64,000 nt of DNA from Platycnemis pennipes (Eukaryota; Arthropoda; Insecta; Odonata; Platycnemididae): assembly GCA_933228895.1 (NCBI GenBank), contig OW121852.1, positions 131,807,544 through 131,871,543 on the forward strand. The letters are read 5' to 3'. Numbering within the stretch: the first letter of the stretch is position 1; each line of letters starts with the position of its first letter. Positions 11,295 through 25,274 of this stretch are shown here, piece by piece. The notes under the pieces are model-generated. The model was not told the origin of the DNA and did no database searches. It saw nothing but the letters and a program-made list of their open reading frames with translations. Position numbers and translations under genes: made by a program.

Positions 11295-11836
11295 AATGGG
11301 GTCGTTTACCATATTTTTTTCATTGCCGAATCTGATAGAGTTTGTAAAATAAAAAGACCCGTATTTTTCTAATTTTTGATCTGTCAATTATTTCTCGAGT
11401 TATAAGCGGCCACAAACTGATGTTTTTAACCCTTTCGGAAAAGTGGACGTGGTGCAACCTCTGACGTATAACGACTTCGTCCAATCACAGCTGAGCCCGC
11501 GAAGCTACTTTGCCTTATCGCAAAGGGGGAGGGGGACACAGCTGATTCTCCCTATGGGAGCGATTGGGACAGCATCTGTGCGAGCAGACCTTCTGAGAAA
11601 CCCCCTCCTCTACCTTCCTTTCCCATAAGAGCAGTCAAAGACGGGAGGAAAATGACGTCAATGGTAACGAAGCAGCTTTTTCGGTGGGCGTCATCTTTTG
11701 CTTATTTTAATTTTTGATTTACGAGTGAATTGTTTTGGTTAGAAGATTAATTTTTTCAGTGAAATTCATTTTTCGTTTCCATCTAACGATTTCGTGCAAA
11801 AAATTGCAATTTCGGTTCCGAGTAAACGCCCCCATT
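11295..11836. mobile_element. Non-autonomous TIR element, copy 1
   Basis: Starts AATGGGGTCGTTTA and ends with the near-complement TAAACGCCCCCATT. The 542-bp interior is closely similar to 54894-55421 throughout, and its left end also matches 31591-31708. No transposase. A convincing target duplication was not found, so the superfamily is undetermined. Confidence 0.8.
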
Positions 11837-14800
11837 GTGAGCCTATTCCCCACATTCAAACTTTAGTCTGTTAGATCGAAACCGAAGAACCCAGCTCTGG
11901 GAAAATGGGTTTTACAGCTCATGGGTTGTAGTTTTGTTGTGTTAGGTATTTCAAGTAACTTTTTGTAGAGTACTTGGAAATGTTTGTTGCACTTAATTGA
12001 AATTGCTGGAATGATAGTCTATTTGTAATGCAAAGTACAAGATGGAGGAGGTGTACAGGATTCCAAAACGTCATCATCTCATTAGAATGCGTGGTCATTT
12101 TTCCATTGCAATGGCATTGCTTGTGTTGTTGATGCAAATGGTAGCTGAAGTGTGCATCTCCCAACCAACCAACTTGGGATTGAACTTGGGGTACATTCTG
12201 TGGAATACTACTCGCAATTTTGAAGTAGCAGTTAGAGAAGTCACGCTTGCTTGTAAACTTTCTCCCTTGAAGTTTTTAGCCTTATATCAAAGTAAAAACC
12301 TCCAAATAATAACCAGAAGGAAGGTTAATGTTTGATTTATGCGTGTAAAATGCAAATGTCTTAAAACTGTGTGAGGCTTATTGTGATGTCCTGGAAATAA
12401 TGGAAAATGTTTGGGAATTTTATCAGTCCCATCTCTGTCACATATTTTCTATGGGTTATCCATAAAGTTGAGGTTATTCTTTATATTTCTGTGTTGTGTG
12501 CCCTTTTGAGCAATGGTGATGACACATCATTCTTCATCTTTTACAAATGCTGTCGGGGTGGGAGCACGGTGTGAACCTATCACTATGGTGCTGCCCCCAA
12601 GGGCAAATCATATCTCGTTGCGATTGATCACGTAGAATGTGCCTCCGTGTTGCTGTGAGCTTTTAGGTGAACTTTGTAACTTCTTTCTTTTCATGGCTGC
12701 TGGAATTTGTTTACAGAGTTTTTTAATGTGATCAACTGAGAGATTTTTAATATTAGACCTCAGACCCGAAAAAATGCTAAGAGACTGATAATTAAGGTCA
12801 TAATTCACTTATTTAAACATTAATGTTAACAGAAGTATCGTGGAATAAGTACACATATGTACTTACTCTATGGTAGTACAAATATGATTTCTTTCCCCTG
12901 AATTGCTTAATTACGAAAATTCTAAACCTATAATCTTTTCGACTAGTGTATATAAGGTGTAACCTTACACTTATCAATTTCTTCTTGCTGAAGGAATTCC
13001 CTAATTGCCTTAAAACCACTGTCATATTAATGAGTTACACATTTTAAAATATTCTGTTGAAATGTTTGTCAATGGCAAAAACAGAGGATGATATTGCTTG
13101 GAAAGGTAACGTAAGGTATATCTTTGGAACTAGCAGTTAGTAGGAATTGGATGTCAGTCACCATAGTCCACATTTCTCTGCACAAAAGACGCACAGTGAT
13201 ACCTCAGCCGACAAAGATATTTCGTTCTGGACTCACATTTACGAGCCAAAATGTAAAATTCTGTAGTTTTCCATTGTTTAAAAATGAAATTGTCCTTCAT
13301 ACAGCCCACAACTGAAAGTTTTATAAAATAGTAGAAAGCACACTTAAAAGGTCAAACATAAACTCATATAGACATAGATAAAATTGCAAATTTTATAACT
13401 TTTGCAAAATTTGAAATAAGTAAAAATTGTTTTCTTCAAATTGTCGAAAAATCTTTGGCTCCGTTTTGTGTAAAATGTCAATTAAATATGATGACAACTA
13501 ACAGAATACCAAGTGCGCAATGTTAGGTCGTTGGATTTTAAGTCCCAAAAACCCTTTCTTCCAAATAAAACTTAGCAAAACTATCTAAGGTGGCATAAAA
13601 TGTTATATCAATGTACAGAAATAAATGTATTAATGAACATTCTATAAGATACATTATACAGCATTGAAATTGGTTTCCTCTATTGGAAGAGATAGCTTCT
13701 CTTAACTCAGGGTGATGCCTTGATGAACAATAGCTCATGGCAAGATAGCAGAGTAAAGGTATGAGCTCTCAGTAACTCCTACGTAAAATTCATTTGCTGG
13801 GAGCAAACGTAAGATTTGGATGAAAAGACACATTGTGCCACCTCTTTAAATTATTAATGAATAATAACAGTTCTTAGCAATAAGCTTTTATTCTTAACAA
13901 AGCTTGTATTGAGCGGCAGCTGTCTACAATGTTTACAAACGTTCTTCGAATTTGAAGCATGGATCTTTTCACCACTCTATTGTGGTGAAAAGACAATAGT
14001 TTGTGGAATTCCATTCATTGAAACTGTTGCCTTTCTACCGTAAATTATGCAGCGAAACCCATGAGCAGACTTGTATCTCCTCATGGTGCATATGATGTAG
14101 TCCATCAGAATGCCAAATGTAGCACTGTATAGGGCCCAATGGTATATGGTGCAATATTGAAGGTATTTGAATTATTTCTTCTTGCATCATTATTCGAGAT
14201 CGAGATGTTTACACTAACCAACACCTCCACAACATCTGAGGTATCACTGTATTGTTTTTTAAGTGCAAAGCAAAACCATAAAATGAATATAATTTCCATG
14301 GCTACAAATATTAAGCGTTGTAGTGAAAGCTGACTACCAGTTTTTCTTTCATGTGCACATTCTTTTTATCATTACATTTTAATAATTTTAATGATAACTG
14401 AAATAGAATTTTATCTGGAATGTGATTATCACCCTTTTCATTGGAACACAAGCAGTATTTGATGTATAGGTTAATTCCTTTCGAAAGCTGCAGAGGTAAT
14501 GCATTTAGGGGCATATGTGAGATTTTTTTGTGTGCTGTGATAGATTGATATTTTAGAATCCATGGTGTTAATCATTATTGCTATTATTGAATTTTTATAT
14601 ACATGATATTATTTATCATTTGATATTATTATATATGGTATAATATGTACATTCTTGTCATGTTCTGTAGAACTTGCTCTATTTCTGCGTGTTGTTCTCC
14701 CACGTTGAAGATGCTGTTCTAGTCAAGAATGCTGTTCTAGTCATTGTGAATCTGAGGTAATTTATACTTAAATGCTGCCTGAAAGCTGTCGCCAAGACTT

Positions 14801-14954
14801 ATAAGATGTAAACAGATGTTTGTTAATTGTGGGAAGCTTTGATTTGTTTAATTTTTCTCTGATATTCATCATTTTTCATTAATAGATGGTAGCAATGAAA
14901 AAATGTGACAGAATTGATGGTTTCCAGCGTCACTTTATGGAATTTACTTGTATT
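11837..14954. other. AT-rich stretch, no supported gene
   Basis: Only short ORFs. The one at 12042-12335 (+) has a hydrophobic stretch after MRGHFSIAMALLVLLM that resembles a signal or membrane segment, but no donor site or homologue is recognised, so it is not called as a gene. Confidence 0.35.
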
Positions 14955-15124
14955 CATTATGAATGACAAAATAAACTTTGTATTTCCACGTTTATTTATC
15001 TCACACTACAACCATGGTTTCGACAATTAATGATTTCTGATGATGACGTTAATCGTCGAAACCATGGTCTTAGTGTGAGATAAATAAATGCGGAAATACA
15101 AATTTTATTTTGTCATTCATAATG
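14955..15124 (+). mobile_element. Inverted-arm element with hammerhead core in the loop
   Basis: Two 70-bp arms (14955-15024 and 15055-15124) are reverse complements with about five mismatches. The 30-base loop plus the start of the right arm form a hammerhead-like core: CTGATGA 15037-15043, extra T, stem II GACG/CGTC, GAAA 15058-15061, stem III CC-AT-GG, cleavage step TC at 15068-15069. The right arm then carries AAATAAAT and a GCGGA block. No coding capacity. Confidence 0.6.
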
Positions 15125-15382
15125 AAATGTGACAGAACTTACTATGGTGTTGAGTATAGTGTGATTATCAGTATTTTGTTATTGTCTTGTGACTTTAAAT
15201 AAAAAAGTATACCAAAACTTCTTGTGATTAATAAAAATTAAAAAGGTATGGTAAAGGCACTTCAATTTCAAGGCTAAATTTAATTTAATAGCCATCATCC
15301 TTCATGAACAACAAATATTTCTTAATATCAGGGGCATTGCAGTTTGATAGAGCCTTCTTCCCATCCTGCAATACATAACTAT

Positions 15383-15840
15383 TCAAGTGCATTTATTAAG
15401 GCTATCTAATCTTAATGTGATGTTACATTTAACAGTTGTTAATTCGAAACGAGCACAGTCAACAATATCTTCAGAAATTATGTTCTGGATATGGTGCCTT
15501 GTCTCTTCATAGAGCAAAGGTATGTAATTACAAGAGAAGGTAGTATGGCTAGGAATGGTATAGCCAGGTACAGCAATTTGCATTAGGTTTTTGAATCCTT
15601 TGTCCTCCACAAAGCTGTATGGCTTTAAATCAACAGCTATCATTGAAGCAATAGCTTCATTATTTAATCTGTCTCTTTTTTGTTGGGGTAATGGTGCCCA
15701 GCAATTTTTTATGGTTTGTCATGTAGGTCCATGGCTTTTTTTTTCACTTTTTTTTGCACTGCCAATGCTTACCACCACTTTTGTATACTTTTCATACACA
15801 TTGGCATGCCTCTTTAAGTGGTTAATCTGAGGTGAAGTTA
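15383..15840 (-). pseudogene. hAT (ZBED-like) transposase N-terminal relic
   Basis: On the - strand, 15840 to about 15700 encodes a BED-finger-like end (HLKRHANVYEK) and, after a stop, 15643-15383 encodes a stretch beginning IAVDLKPYSFVEDKGF and continuing through PSHTTFS to IPLLYEE. This is the region after the BED finger in hAT transposases and ZBED proteins (DLxPfsxVExxGF...PSRxxFS). The C-terminal catalytic domain is missing and stops interrupt the frame. It is a dead fragment. Confidence 0.75.
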
Positions 15841-18055
15841 TGGCTGGAAAAAGAAAAATATCCACTTAAAATAGAGTGCTTTTAAAAATTACAACAAATA
15901 TGGCTGAGGCCTAGCCTCTGTACCGTGGTCACGAACTTATAACCATGGTGGAACCTGGGGATGTTGGGGACGTGTGTCATAATAGGCCTAGACGTAGCTA
16001 GTCACAAGGCCTAGCCTACTCCTGCAAATATATATCTAGGCTAGGCCTAACGTATTATGGTAGTCTAGGCAGGGCCAGGGACAAATGCCCAGGGGCCCGG
16101 GCCAAAAAAAATTAATTGAAAGTAGGAATTTAAAGTATGAATAAATTTAAATGCCAAAAAGAATGCAAAATTTTGTTGCTTAAAAAGTGAAAAAACAAAT
16201 CAAGATAGAGCGTGTGTCAGTGTGCAACAGAGAAGTAGGACGTTAGCATTGTTGTTGTTGGTCATCGAGGGTTTTGGGGTGATGGGGACGATAGAGCGAG
16301 AAGCGCAGGCACTGTAACTCACCTCCCCTCCCTTTGCCGCGAACATTCGCCACTCAGCGACATGTTGCAACGTGAACGACAAGAAACCCCATCCCCCACC
16401 TAAAGTCTATTGTTTACTTGTTAGTAGACAGTAAATAATTGTTTATTATACAGTCAAGGTTACAGATTAGCAGTAGCAAGCTACACATTCTAGTGTTGTG
16501 TCTTTGGTTTTGTACACGGGGGCAGGGAGGGACCACGGCCCCCCCACCTAGCTAGTTTGGCGGCAAGTTCATCAAGAGTTCGGCAGCACAGCAGGGGTGG
16601 GCTCTCCCGTTATATATCCTCTCTGTATAGTTGGGAAAGTTATCAAAAAAGTAACTGATTAAAGTTTATGTTAATCTCTGTAAAAAGTAACTAGTTAAAG
16701 TTAAAAGTTACTTTTCTGAAAAAGTAACTGGTTAAAGTTAAAATTAAAGTTAAAATTGGGTGCTGTGTTAATAGAGGCCTTGATGTTTTTTGTTTTAACA
16801 GACAAAGCGAACTCTGAAAACTGTCATTCTGGGGTCTTCCATCGGTATCCATTTGTTTAAAAATATTTTAATTGGGATTTTTGTTTTAATTCCATTTAGT
16901 ATCCAGAGTGTTGTTGGTCAGGTTTCCTAGTGTCTGCTGAAAGGATTCGGTGATTTTTTTGAGGTGGAGCTCAATTTCCGGGATTTATAAGTTGTTGTGA
17001 CTTTCTGACGAACTAATGTGCATCTGTAATTTCCCGCCTAAGATTGTTCTGGGCAGTAGAAAGTGCTTTAAGGTCAGTTTCTGATATTGATCCCCACATT
17101 GCGATGTGAATTATCCCTTCACAATTGAGAAATTTCAGTGGGAACATCTTAGTTATATAGTTACAGTAGATGCTGAGGTTTTGCCTGCGCACCTTTTCTC
17201 GTGATTCACTGGGGGCTCATGTATTGACGACGCAATATCGCCGAGTAAGGTATACGTAGACTGGCGCATTGTAACAGATACATTAATTTGAATGAACCCC
17301 TCCCCCTCGTTATCCATCATAGGGTTTTAGGTTACCCTTCATTCTCGGCTTCAACTATGTAGTATTGGCGACATGATGTCAGCGAGAAAGGCATATGAGC
17401 CCCCCAAGACATTGTCTTCGTGTGGTTTCGTGTTTTCTCGTCTAAAACTCCTAAAGTTCCTAAACTTTGGCAGTCTCTCCCCTAAGCCCCGGTTTTCTTT
17501 GGATGCATGCGTCTGTGCCTATTCATTGCATTCTTGCACAACCACCCTTGCATTCTATATACCGTTTTATTTTCCCATTTGTCTGTAGGGCAACCTATGC
17601 ACCCAAATTCGGACAGGTCGACATTTGCCAAAAATTAACGAAAAAACTTAAGTTAGTTTTGTATCAGTTAATGCTTAATTTTAACGATTAAAAGTTAACT
17701 CTTCTAAAAAGTAACGATTAAATTAAATAGTTTGCCACATTTTTAATGATTAATTTTAATCTTTAATTTTTTTAATCATTAATCCTAACTGTGCCCCTCT
17801 TTGGGTTTGAGAGTATGTTAAATTTTGTTGAGTATAGTCAGGCTATTGTTGTAAATTATTTCATTTCAAAGATAGAGAAGGGAGAGACATTGGTCTATAT
17901 TTGCTTGCATCATTTTATTGAATTTTTATCTCCTTTAGTTTTGAAAACTGAGATAACTTAACTGATCTTCAGTGAGCTAGTAAAATGCCTCCTGGAATTT
18001 TTTGTTGACGAGAGGTTAAATGGTAAATGCTATGCTTTTCAGTAGTAACTTAGCA
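15841..18055. repeat. Repeat-rich stretch with TAACTTTAACT-type hAT MITE ends
   Basis: 15900-16060 has several GGCCTAG repeats. From about 16594 (CAGGGGTGGGC) to about 17810 (GTGCCCCTCTTTGGG) the ends look like inverted termini, and both flanks are full of AGTTAAAGTTA-type repeats (16640-16760 and 17630-17790, in opposite sense). This is typical of hAT-like MITEs of large arthropod genomes, but the boundaries are approximate and no transposase is seen inside. Confidence 0.4.
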
Positions 18056-19260
18056 GATAATAATAATATTTTTTTATTCCACGACATGTGGTTAATATGT
18101 ATAGAACAAGTCTAAGTAAAAAAAATAAAAGCACACACAGAAATAGCGCAGCCCAAAAACAAGAACACACAATAGAAAAGAGCGTCAGATATCCTGAGGC
18201 AGTGACATAAATTCATCAGTGGAATAGCAGGAACTGGTCACCAGATATTGATTAAAATGATGTTTGAACACTTGCAAGGAACAAATTTTTTTGGTAAGCC
18301 ATTAAAGAGTCTCAAACCAACATATGCTGGAGTTTTGCTGAATAGGGAGATACTACGTGGAACAATCCTGAAGTCTCTGGAAGCTGCCGTATTATATATT
18401 TATCTACATGAGCATTAATTCCAACATTAAACATACTTTTATGCTGACAGATAAAGAAGAGGAAAAAATATACGGGCAAGGTAAGAATGCCCATGGATTT
18501 AAAATAAGTACGTTGGCTGGTTTACCAGGAATGCTTTTTAGAATCCCAATGGCCCACTTCTGAAGTCTAAAAAGCCTAGTAGGGTGAAATGCAGATCACA
18601 ATTCCATATTAAAGCTGAGTTTGCACGGTAGACAAAAAGGGCCGTGTTGGTATCTATGAGAGCTTCAGTCCCTCTCAGGAGATAAAATGCAGATGCCACA
18701 TTAGTAAAAAGGTTATCAATATGCAGTTCCCAGGATAAAAATTCAAGCACATATAATCCCATGAATTTAGTTTCAGTGCAGGATCCCAAATTTACATCAT
18801 TTAATCAAAGAAGAGGAGTGGAATCTATTCTCCTATGGAGGGTGTGAAACTGCATAAATGCTGATTTTTTATCATTGATGAGTACCATATTATCATCACA
18901 CCATTTATTCATTGCATTGTTATTTCCTTGTACTTCCTCATGGTTGAAATTTTTTGAGTAAAATAAGTGAGTTGTGTCACCTGCATACATGGACACAGAG
19001 GCACTTTTAAAAGAGGAGGGTTGATTATTAATTTAGATGAGAAAAAGGGGCGGACCCAAAATGGATCCTTGGGGGACACCTTTTGTGATTAATAAGGGGG
19101 AGATGTTGCATATGAACCTAGAGGAGGTGAATAGATGCTCACTGCTTGAGATCTACCTGTTAGAGAGGATTCTATTTATTGATTGGCAATTCCTGAGATC
19201 CCATAGCTATTAAGTTTAGAAAGTAAAATCTTATATGAACTCATTTAAAGACTTTTTTTT
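18056..19260 (-). mobile_element. LINE relic (RT and C-terminal region)
   Basis: On the - strand, 19090-19040 encodes GVPQGSILGP, 18996-18805 encodes the YxDD region as MYAGDTTHLFYS (first Asp of the pair lost) with downstream W..DN..L.N..K spacing, and 18789-18540 encodes KFMGLYVLEFLSWELHI. The end at 18056 is a TAATAATA tail, as in I/Jockey/CR1-like elements. Several frameshifts are present. The segment at 43014-43165 is a 3' fragment of the same family. Confidence 0.75.
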
Positions 19261-20546
19261 AAGATCATACAAGATTCTATACCAAGAAGGTACCCAATAT
19301 ATCAATGCCAGGAGAATTGTTTCTGCTTAACTTTTGCCGAGTAATGAGAACTTCTTTTTCACCACACAAGTTTAAGTATAGAAGTTTTGGAATGCTGAAA
19401 TCCACTGCTATGGGCTAAGAATCAGTTATGTGACTTTGAATGATCGAGTAAGGCTTCACTTATTTTGTTGGAAATTATTTTTGGGTTAGTATAATGGTCA
19501 TTTGCATCAGCATGAAATGATGGGTTTGTAAATGGCATATGAGAAATTAGTTACTTAGCCTGTCAAGTTCCTTTCATTTTATTACTAGCAAAATTAATCT
19601 TCTATTTAAGCTTGGTCCCAGTTTTTTTATCTCCACAATGCATACTCACCATCAACCACCGGTCTTTTTGCCGTGGTATGAGAGTGTGGGTGGTGGACCT
19701 TCCTTTATGCGAGGCTTTTTCTTCTGTGGATATGAAGGTGTGGCTTGAGAGGTTCAACACCCTCTGGGTGATTTTCTTGGATAATGCACCAATTTCGGAA
19801 TAGAATTCGTTGCAGCATTTGAGTGCCGTGAGAGGCGAACTTTACAAGACTTGGATTTCTCCCGTTTATGCCATTATCCCCTGGCCATGTGATATCAATG
19901 TGTACGGGAGGCGAGAATTCTCCTTTATATAGGTGGTGTCGTTGGAGCTTCTGGCACTTCTCACCGGGAGCTGGAGAGGGCGAAGGCCAACGTTGTCGCA
20001 TTACTCAGCTACCGATAGCTGGCTTGGTTGAATGTCACCACAACCCTTCAAGGATGGTGCTGAAATTCAATCATGGGAACACTTGATGTGGTAGTGGGAG
20101 CTGGGTTGATCTGGTTGTGACACAGTGTGGCTAAGTTGTTCCTGATGGTCATCATTTTCTTAGAAGCTCTAACACTGGCCCCGAACACTCACCAGATGTG
20201 GTAGGCACTCCATTTTCAGGTTGTGCCATTTCCCAGTCAACTCAATGATCAGGAAGCAGAGGTAATGGGATGTTGCCGCTCTTTTGCTGACCTAGGACTT
20301 CAGTTCCATTTGGACCCAAATTCTCTCAAGGTTCTCACAATTTTCTTGCAATGTGTATTTGATAGTGTAAATTTGGTTATTACCTTCATTAACTTCTCTC
20401 CTCTTGTCCATAACCTTGCCGTAGCTCACCAACTAACATTAGCAAAAATCTATTTACAACTATAGTTGTCGGCACTGAAACACAATCATTCAGATACAGT
20501 TTCATTAAGTATCAAGAGCCTAATTCTTTCTATCATTGCAGCTAAT
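19261..20546. other. No gene recognised
   Basis: 19612-20110 is more GC-rich than its surroundings. On the - strand it has TATATAAAGG near 19925 preceded by a C-rich stretch, reminiscent of a retroelement promoter, but no ribozyme core or coding domain could be tied to it. Confidence 0.35.
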
Positions 20547-23411
20547 TGTAATAATAATAATAATATCTTTATTCATTCATGCCATGTTATGAAAATACAT
20601 GAGAATGTCGTCAGAATACAAAAAAATATATCATGTACATACACATTTAATAATAAGAAATCACAATACAATATTATTAAATTCTAGGTCAAAGTATTCC
20701 TGAATGGAATACAATGGGCTGTTACAGAGCCATACATAAATTAAAGACTTAAACCTTTCATTAGTGACTGAAATTGCATTACATGGAAGCCTGTTGAAGA
20801 ATTTAATACCCAAGTTATCGGAGTTATTGTAGGTCTTTACTAGCCTACAATGGTCAGTTTCTAAATTATTTTTAGATCTGGTGTCATGTGCATGAATCTG
20901 AGACCTGGAAGAGTATGAATGAATGTTATGTTTAATATGCAATAAAGTTTGTAGTATATACTGGCCATAGATTGTCAAAATATGCATTTGCTTGAATAGG
21001 GGTCGACATGTCTCTCTAGGGCCTGCACTACACAGGATCCGTAATGCCTTTTTTTGTAATAACAAAATTGATTGAGTATCATGAACATGCCCCCACAGTC
21101 TGATACCATAAGTAATTATACTGTGAAAAAACGCATAGTATGCTGACCTTAAGTAGTCATCACTTATGTAATGTTTTAATTTCCGAAGCAAGTATTGGGC
21201 TCTAGACAGCTTTTTACTAATGTTTAAAATATGAGTTTTCCATGTCAGTTTTCCATCAATATAGAAACCTAAGAGCTTCACAGGATCATTGTCAATCTCA
21301 ATACTTTTTAGACTGCAGAGAAGTTGTTGAGTTTTATCAGTATTAAGAAAAAGACGTTGGCCGCAAACCAGCAGTTGGCCTCAGTTAAAGTTCTCAAAGA
21401 AAGTGAGCTCATTTCACTTTGATCATTACACTTCTGAAGAAAGGTTGTATCGTCAGCATATATCACACTATCAGTAGAAACATTAAATGAAAGATCATTA
21501 ATAATTACAAGAAAAAGAAGAGGACCGAGGACTGAACCCTGTGGCACTCCATGTTTCACAGTCAGGAAATTAGACTGGCCACCATTACAGTAGACAGCCT
21601 GCTTTCGATCTGATAGATAGGAGGACAAGAAACTAAGTTCATTGTTTTGGAAACCATAATACTGTAGTTTCATCTTCAGAATAGAGTGGTCAACACAGTC
21701 AAAAGCTGAGGTTAAGTCACATAAGGTAAGGGACAGACATTGTTTATTTTCGTAAGCATCAATTATTCGTTTAATTACTGATTCCGCTGCTAGTTCAGTA
21801 GATTTACCAGGGCGGAAGCCATACTGAGAGGGAGTGAACAAGTTCTGACTCTCAAAATGTTTGAGGATTTGACCGAAAGCAATATTTTCAATTATTTTGG
21901 CAATTACTGAGATATTGGTGATAGGCCTATAGCTGCATGGCAAGGTTTTATCGCCTCTTTTAAATACTGGTATCACCTTGGAGAATTTGAGTGCCTCTGG
22001 GAAATAGCCAGATTGAAAGCAAGCATTGATTAATAATGATAGAGGATGAGAAATAAGGTGTATAACTGACTTAATCACATCATTTGAGAGGCCATTGATG
22101 TCACAGCTTTTAGAATTTTTGAATTTTTTAACAACTTGAATTACATCCCTTGATGTGACCCAGACCCATTGAAATCTAGTATGATCAATAGGATAATTTT
22201 TGATTAGAGTCTCAGCATTGCTTGCTGGACTTTTTATATTTGCCAGCAAATTGTCAATATTATTTATAAAGTGGAAGTTAAATGTTGATGGGTCAATTGG
22301 GGTCCTGCTATAACTGTTTAACATATTTGTTTCACTTTTGATAAGAGTCCAGGCAGCCTTACATTTATTAGAGGCACTATTTACAAAATCCGTATTGGCC
22401 TTACGCCTAGCTTGAACAAGAGCATAATCCTTTTTAAGTTTTTTATATACTTTTTTGAGATCCTCGGTTTGTTTCTGTTGGTATTCATGATGAGCATTTA
22501 ATGCCTGCATCCTAAGATTTTCAATAACAGGATTAATATAGGATACACGTGCTTTTTTATGTTGCTGCAACTGAATTATCTTTCTAGGAAAAGACTGATT
22601 GAAGAAGTCAATGAAAACATGAAAGAACTCAGAGAAATTGGACTGCACATTCTCATGAGATAGGACACTAGTCCAATCGGTGGAAGCAAGTAAACATTTA
22701 AAATTTTCCATACCAAAGCAGGTGATTGGTCTAATAAACATGGTATTAAGTTTCCTATGTGGATTGAGATTCTTTATCTGTAGTTGGAAAAGAATTGCCA
22801 TATGATCAGATAAAAGAGGATCAATGACACTGATGTTATACTTATATGGACAGAAAGTGGTGAGTACATTATCTAGACAAGCCTGGTTTCTGGTTGGTTC
22901 CATATTGGCACAGAAGAGATTGAAGGACCTCAACAGATTAGTTAATTGAACACTACTCTTTGTTGTTAACCTTACATCTACATTGAGATCTCCACCAATG
23001 ATAATGTGAGTGTTAAACTTCATAAGGGAAATTAATAACTTTTCAAGTTGAATGAGAAAAATATCAAAGTCACCACTCGGTGATCTATAAATAGATATAA
23101 CTATGAGGTTATACGTAGACACTAGAGTAGCAGTAACTTCAAAGTGCACATCAATGCCAAACTGCTCAGTGTTGATATGTTTATAGCTGAGCTTACGTGA
23201 TAAAAATACACATGCACCACCGTGTATACTTGATTTCCGGCAGTAGATAGATGCAAGATTGTAATCATTCAAGGAATAAAGGGAACTTTCCTCTTCACAA
23301 AGCCAGTGTTCACATATGCAAAGAATGTCACTACTTACTGTGCTAAGAAAGTGCTCCAATTCACAGATCTTATTTCGAATACACTGAATGTTGAGAACAA
23401 TTATTTGTGTT
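20547..23411 (-). mobile_element. Nearly full-length non-LTR retrotransposon (LINE) ORF2, one frameshift
   Basis: The - strand frame enters the endonuclease near 23400 (VLNIQCIRNKI), then shows CEHWL, IIIGGDLNVDV and SDHMAI, all apurinic-endonuclease motifs. The RT follows: IPVFKRGDKTLPCSYRPI, QYGFRPGKST, LTSAFDCVDH, VPQGSVLGPLL and the catalytic YADDT at about 21450. Just after it, near 21360, one base is missing and the frame shifts; the C-terminal part resumes at 21281-20661 with LLGFYIDGKLTW and DTRSK..L. The 3' end has AATAAA and an ATT-repeat tail at 20547-20568. It belongs to the Jockey/CR1/I side of LINEs; the clade needs a tree. No ORF1 was recognised to its right. The reading frame has no ATG near its 5' end, so 5' truncation is likely. 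Confidence 0.9.
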
Positions 23412-25274
23412 TAATAGTTAGACCTAGTCATGCTTTGTTGTCAAATAAGACTTGCTCTTCAATAAATTTCTAGAATTACATTTTGACAGGTTTTTAAGTT
23501 TTAAAAGGTAAGATAATTTTCAAAAAAGAAAATAATGGGCTCTTAATCTCAGATATTCCATAAAATATTTATTGAAAAAACAAAACAATATGGTGCTCTC
23601 TAACATATATATTTAGTTCGTATCACTGAAAAAGTAGTAAGAAAGAATACTGTAACCTTCTCCCGATCGAGTTTTTCTTTCTTATTTAAAACAAATTCGA
23701 TAAACCTTCGCTTTTTCACAAACACTTAAAAGATCTTACCTCCTTGCTGAAGGGATTAATGGTTATTAATATACAGCACATAAATAAAAACACTTTGTTC
23801 AATCATTTACATAGTTCAACACTTTCTTTTAATGAGAAATTAACTTTTGTATAGGCAACCAATATTTAGAGCTTTGTAAAGATATGTTGGGCCCAATTTA
23901 CAATGTTAATCTTTATGCTCCAATCTCAACACATTTGCGTTATTTTTCAGACAGCAACAAATTTAGTTATGGAGGTTATTATGTTTCCTTCTTTCATTAT
24001 CCTTAAAGACAACACTTATCGGTCGCTGGGGATCTCTGCCTTCACCCCTATGGCTGCAAGTATGGGTTCGCGGTCTGTCTTCTTCCTTATCTTCAGATTT
24101 CTTGGCCGTATGGTTTATCTCTTGGGTCTCCTGCCCGATTCCTTCCTGGCCTCTCTATAAATTTCTGGTTCCTCTTTTGTCACCTGGATACGGCCTAGTC
24201 TCCGCTTCCTGCCGTCTTTGTTCCCCGACTTCTGTACTTCTTTCCTCCTTCCTTTTGATCTTAACTCCTCCACTTATCTCCCCTGACTACCCACTGTTAA
24301 CTCTCTCTCCACATCTCCTGTTACTTAATGTTACTTTTATTATTTTTCATCGTCCTGAACTCCCCCGATGTAAATATTGATTTATTTTAGGCGTCCCTAC
24401 TTATCTATTGTTATATGCTAGTTTATTATGATTTATCTACTATTAATTTGAATTGCGAATTTATTTAAATTAGTTTGGTTACAACACCAAAAGAACAATT
24501 CTAGGATACCTTCAGGTTCCCTTTGAATTGAAAACATTATTGGTTAAATACAGTGAGTCATTGGCCCGTAATAAGTGAATTGGCATTTATTTTCTGGAGG
24601 ATGGTGAATGTGGGGCAAAAAATGCAAAATTTTGACAGAGCCTACAATCACATGTGGTATTTTTTGCACACCTCCATTGGACATCTTCCTGCCACGCATA
24701 AGCCCCTGGAGCTTACACAGATGAGCCAATGGTGCCTCTTGCCATTGTAGTCAGCACCCTTGCTTATTGCCACTCACTGTCAGCACTGGTCAATGGCCTT
24801 GCCTTGCCAGTTGCTGCCTGATTTGGGCTGGTGGGATAATTCGTTGGCCACCACAGCCACTTGTCGAAGGCTCATGATTGGACGCACCCTGTTCGCAGTT
24901 CCCTGGGGTGAGCCTGTCTAATCGATGGGCGTGGCCTCCCCTACTGTCCCTTTCCTCCAAATCCCAGTATTCCCACTATGTTAATGGCTAAGAGGGACCC
25001 AGTCATCAGGAACAGAGAGATGGTGAGTCTCTCTGTCATGTGAGTTTGGGTAAGTGGCGTCTGTAGTGCATTGAGAGGGTGTTTGGCCGTGTCTGAGACT
25101 CTGGACTTCGGGTTGGAAAGTGTGTTTCATGGTAGAGATTAAGGATATCTGGTTTCCTGCTGTGTTTTCAGACTAAGCAAGTATCCATTTATAATGTGCT
25201 CATCTCAATCTAAATATACTTGGTGACTTTTACTTTTCAAGTTACTATTTCTTTTGTACTTAGACGACTGCTCT
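23412..25274. other. No gene recognised
   Basis: Contains a pyrimidine-rich block (24160-24360) and AT-rich DNA. No splice-bounded ORF or repeat termini recognised. Confidence 0.35.

Noticed and set aside
12042..12335. Secreted or membrane protein exon
   Set aside because: Hydrophobic stretch alone; no donor site, no homologue recognised, no partner exon.
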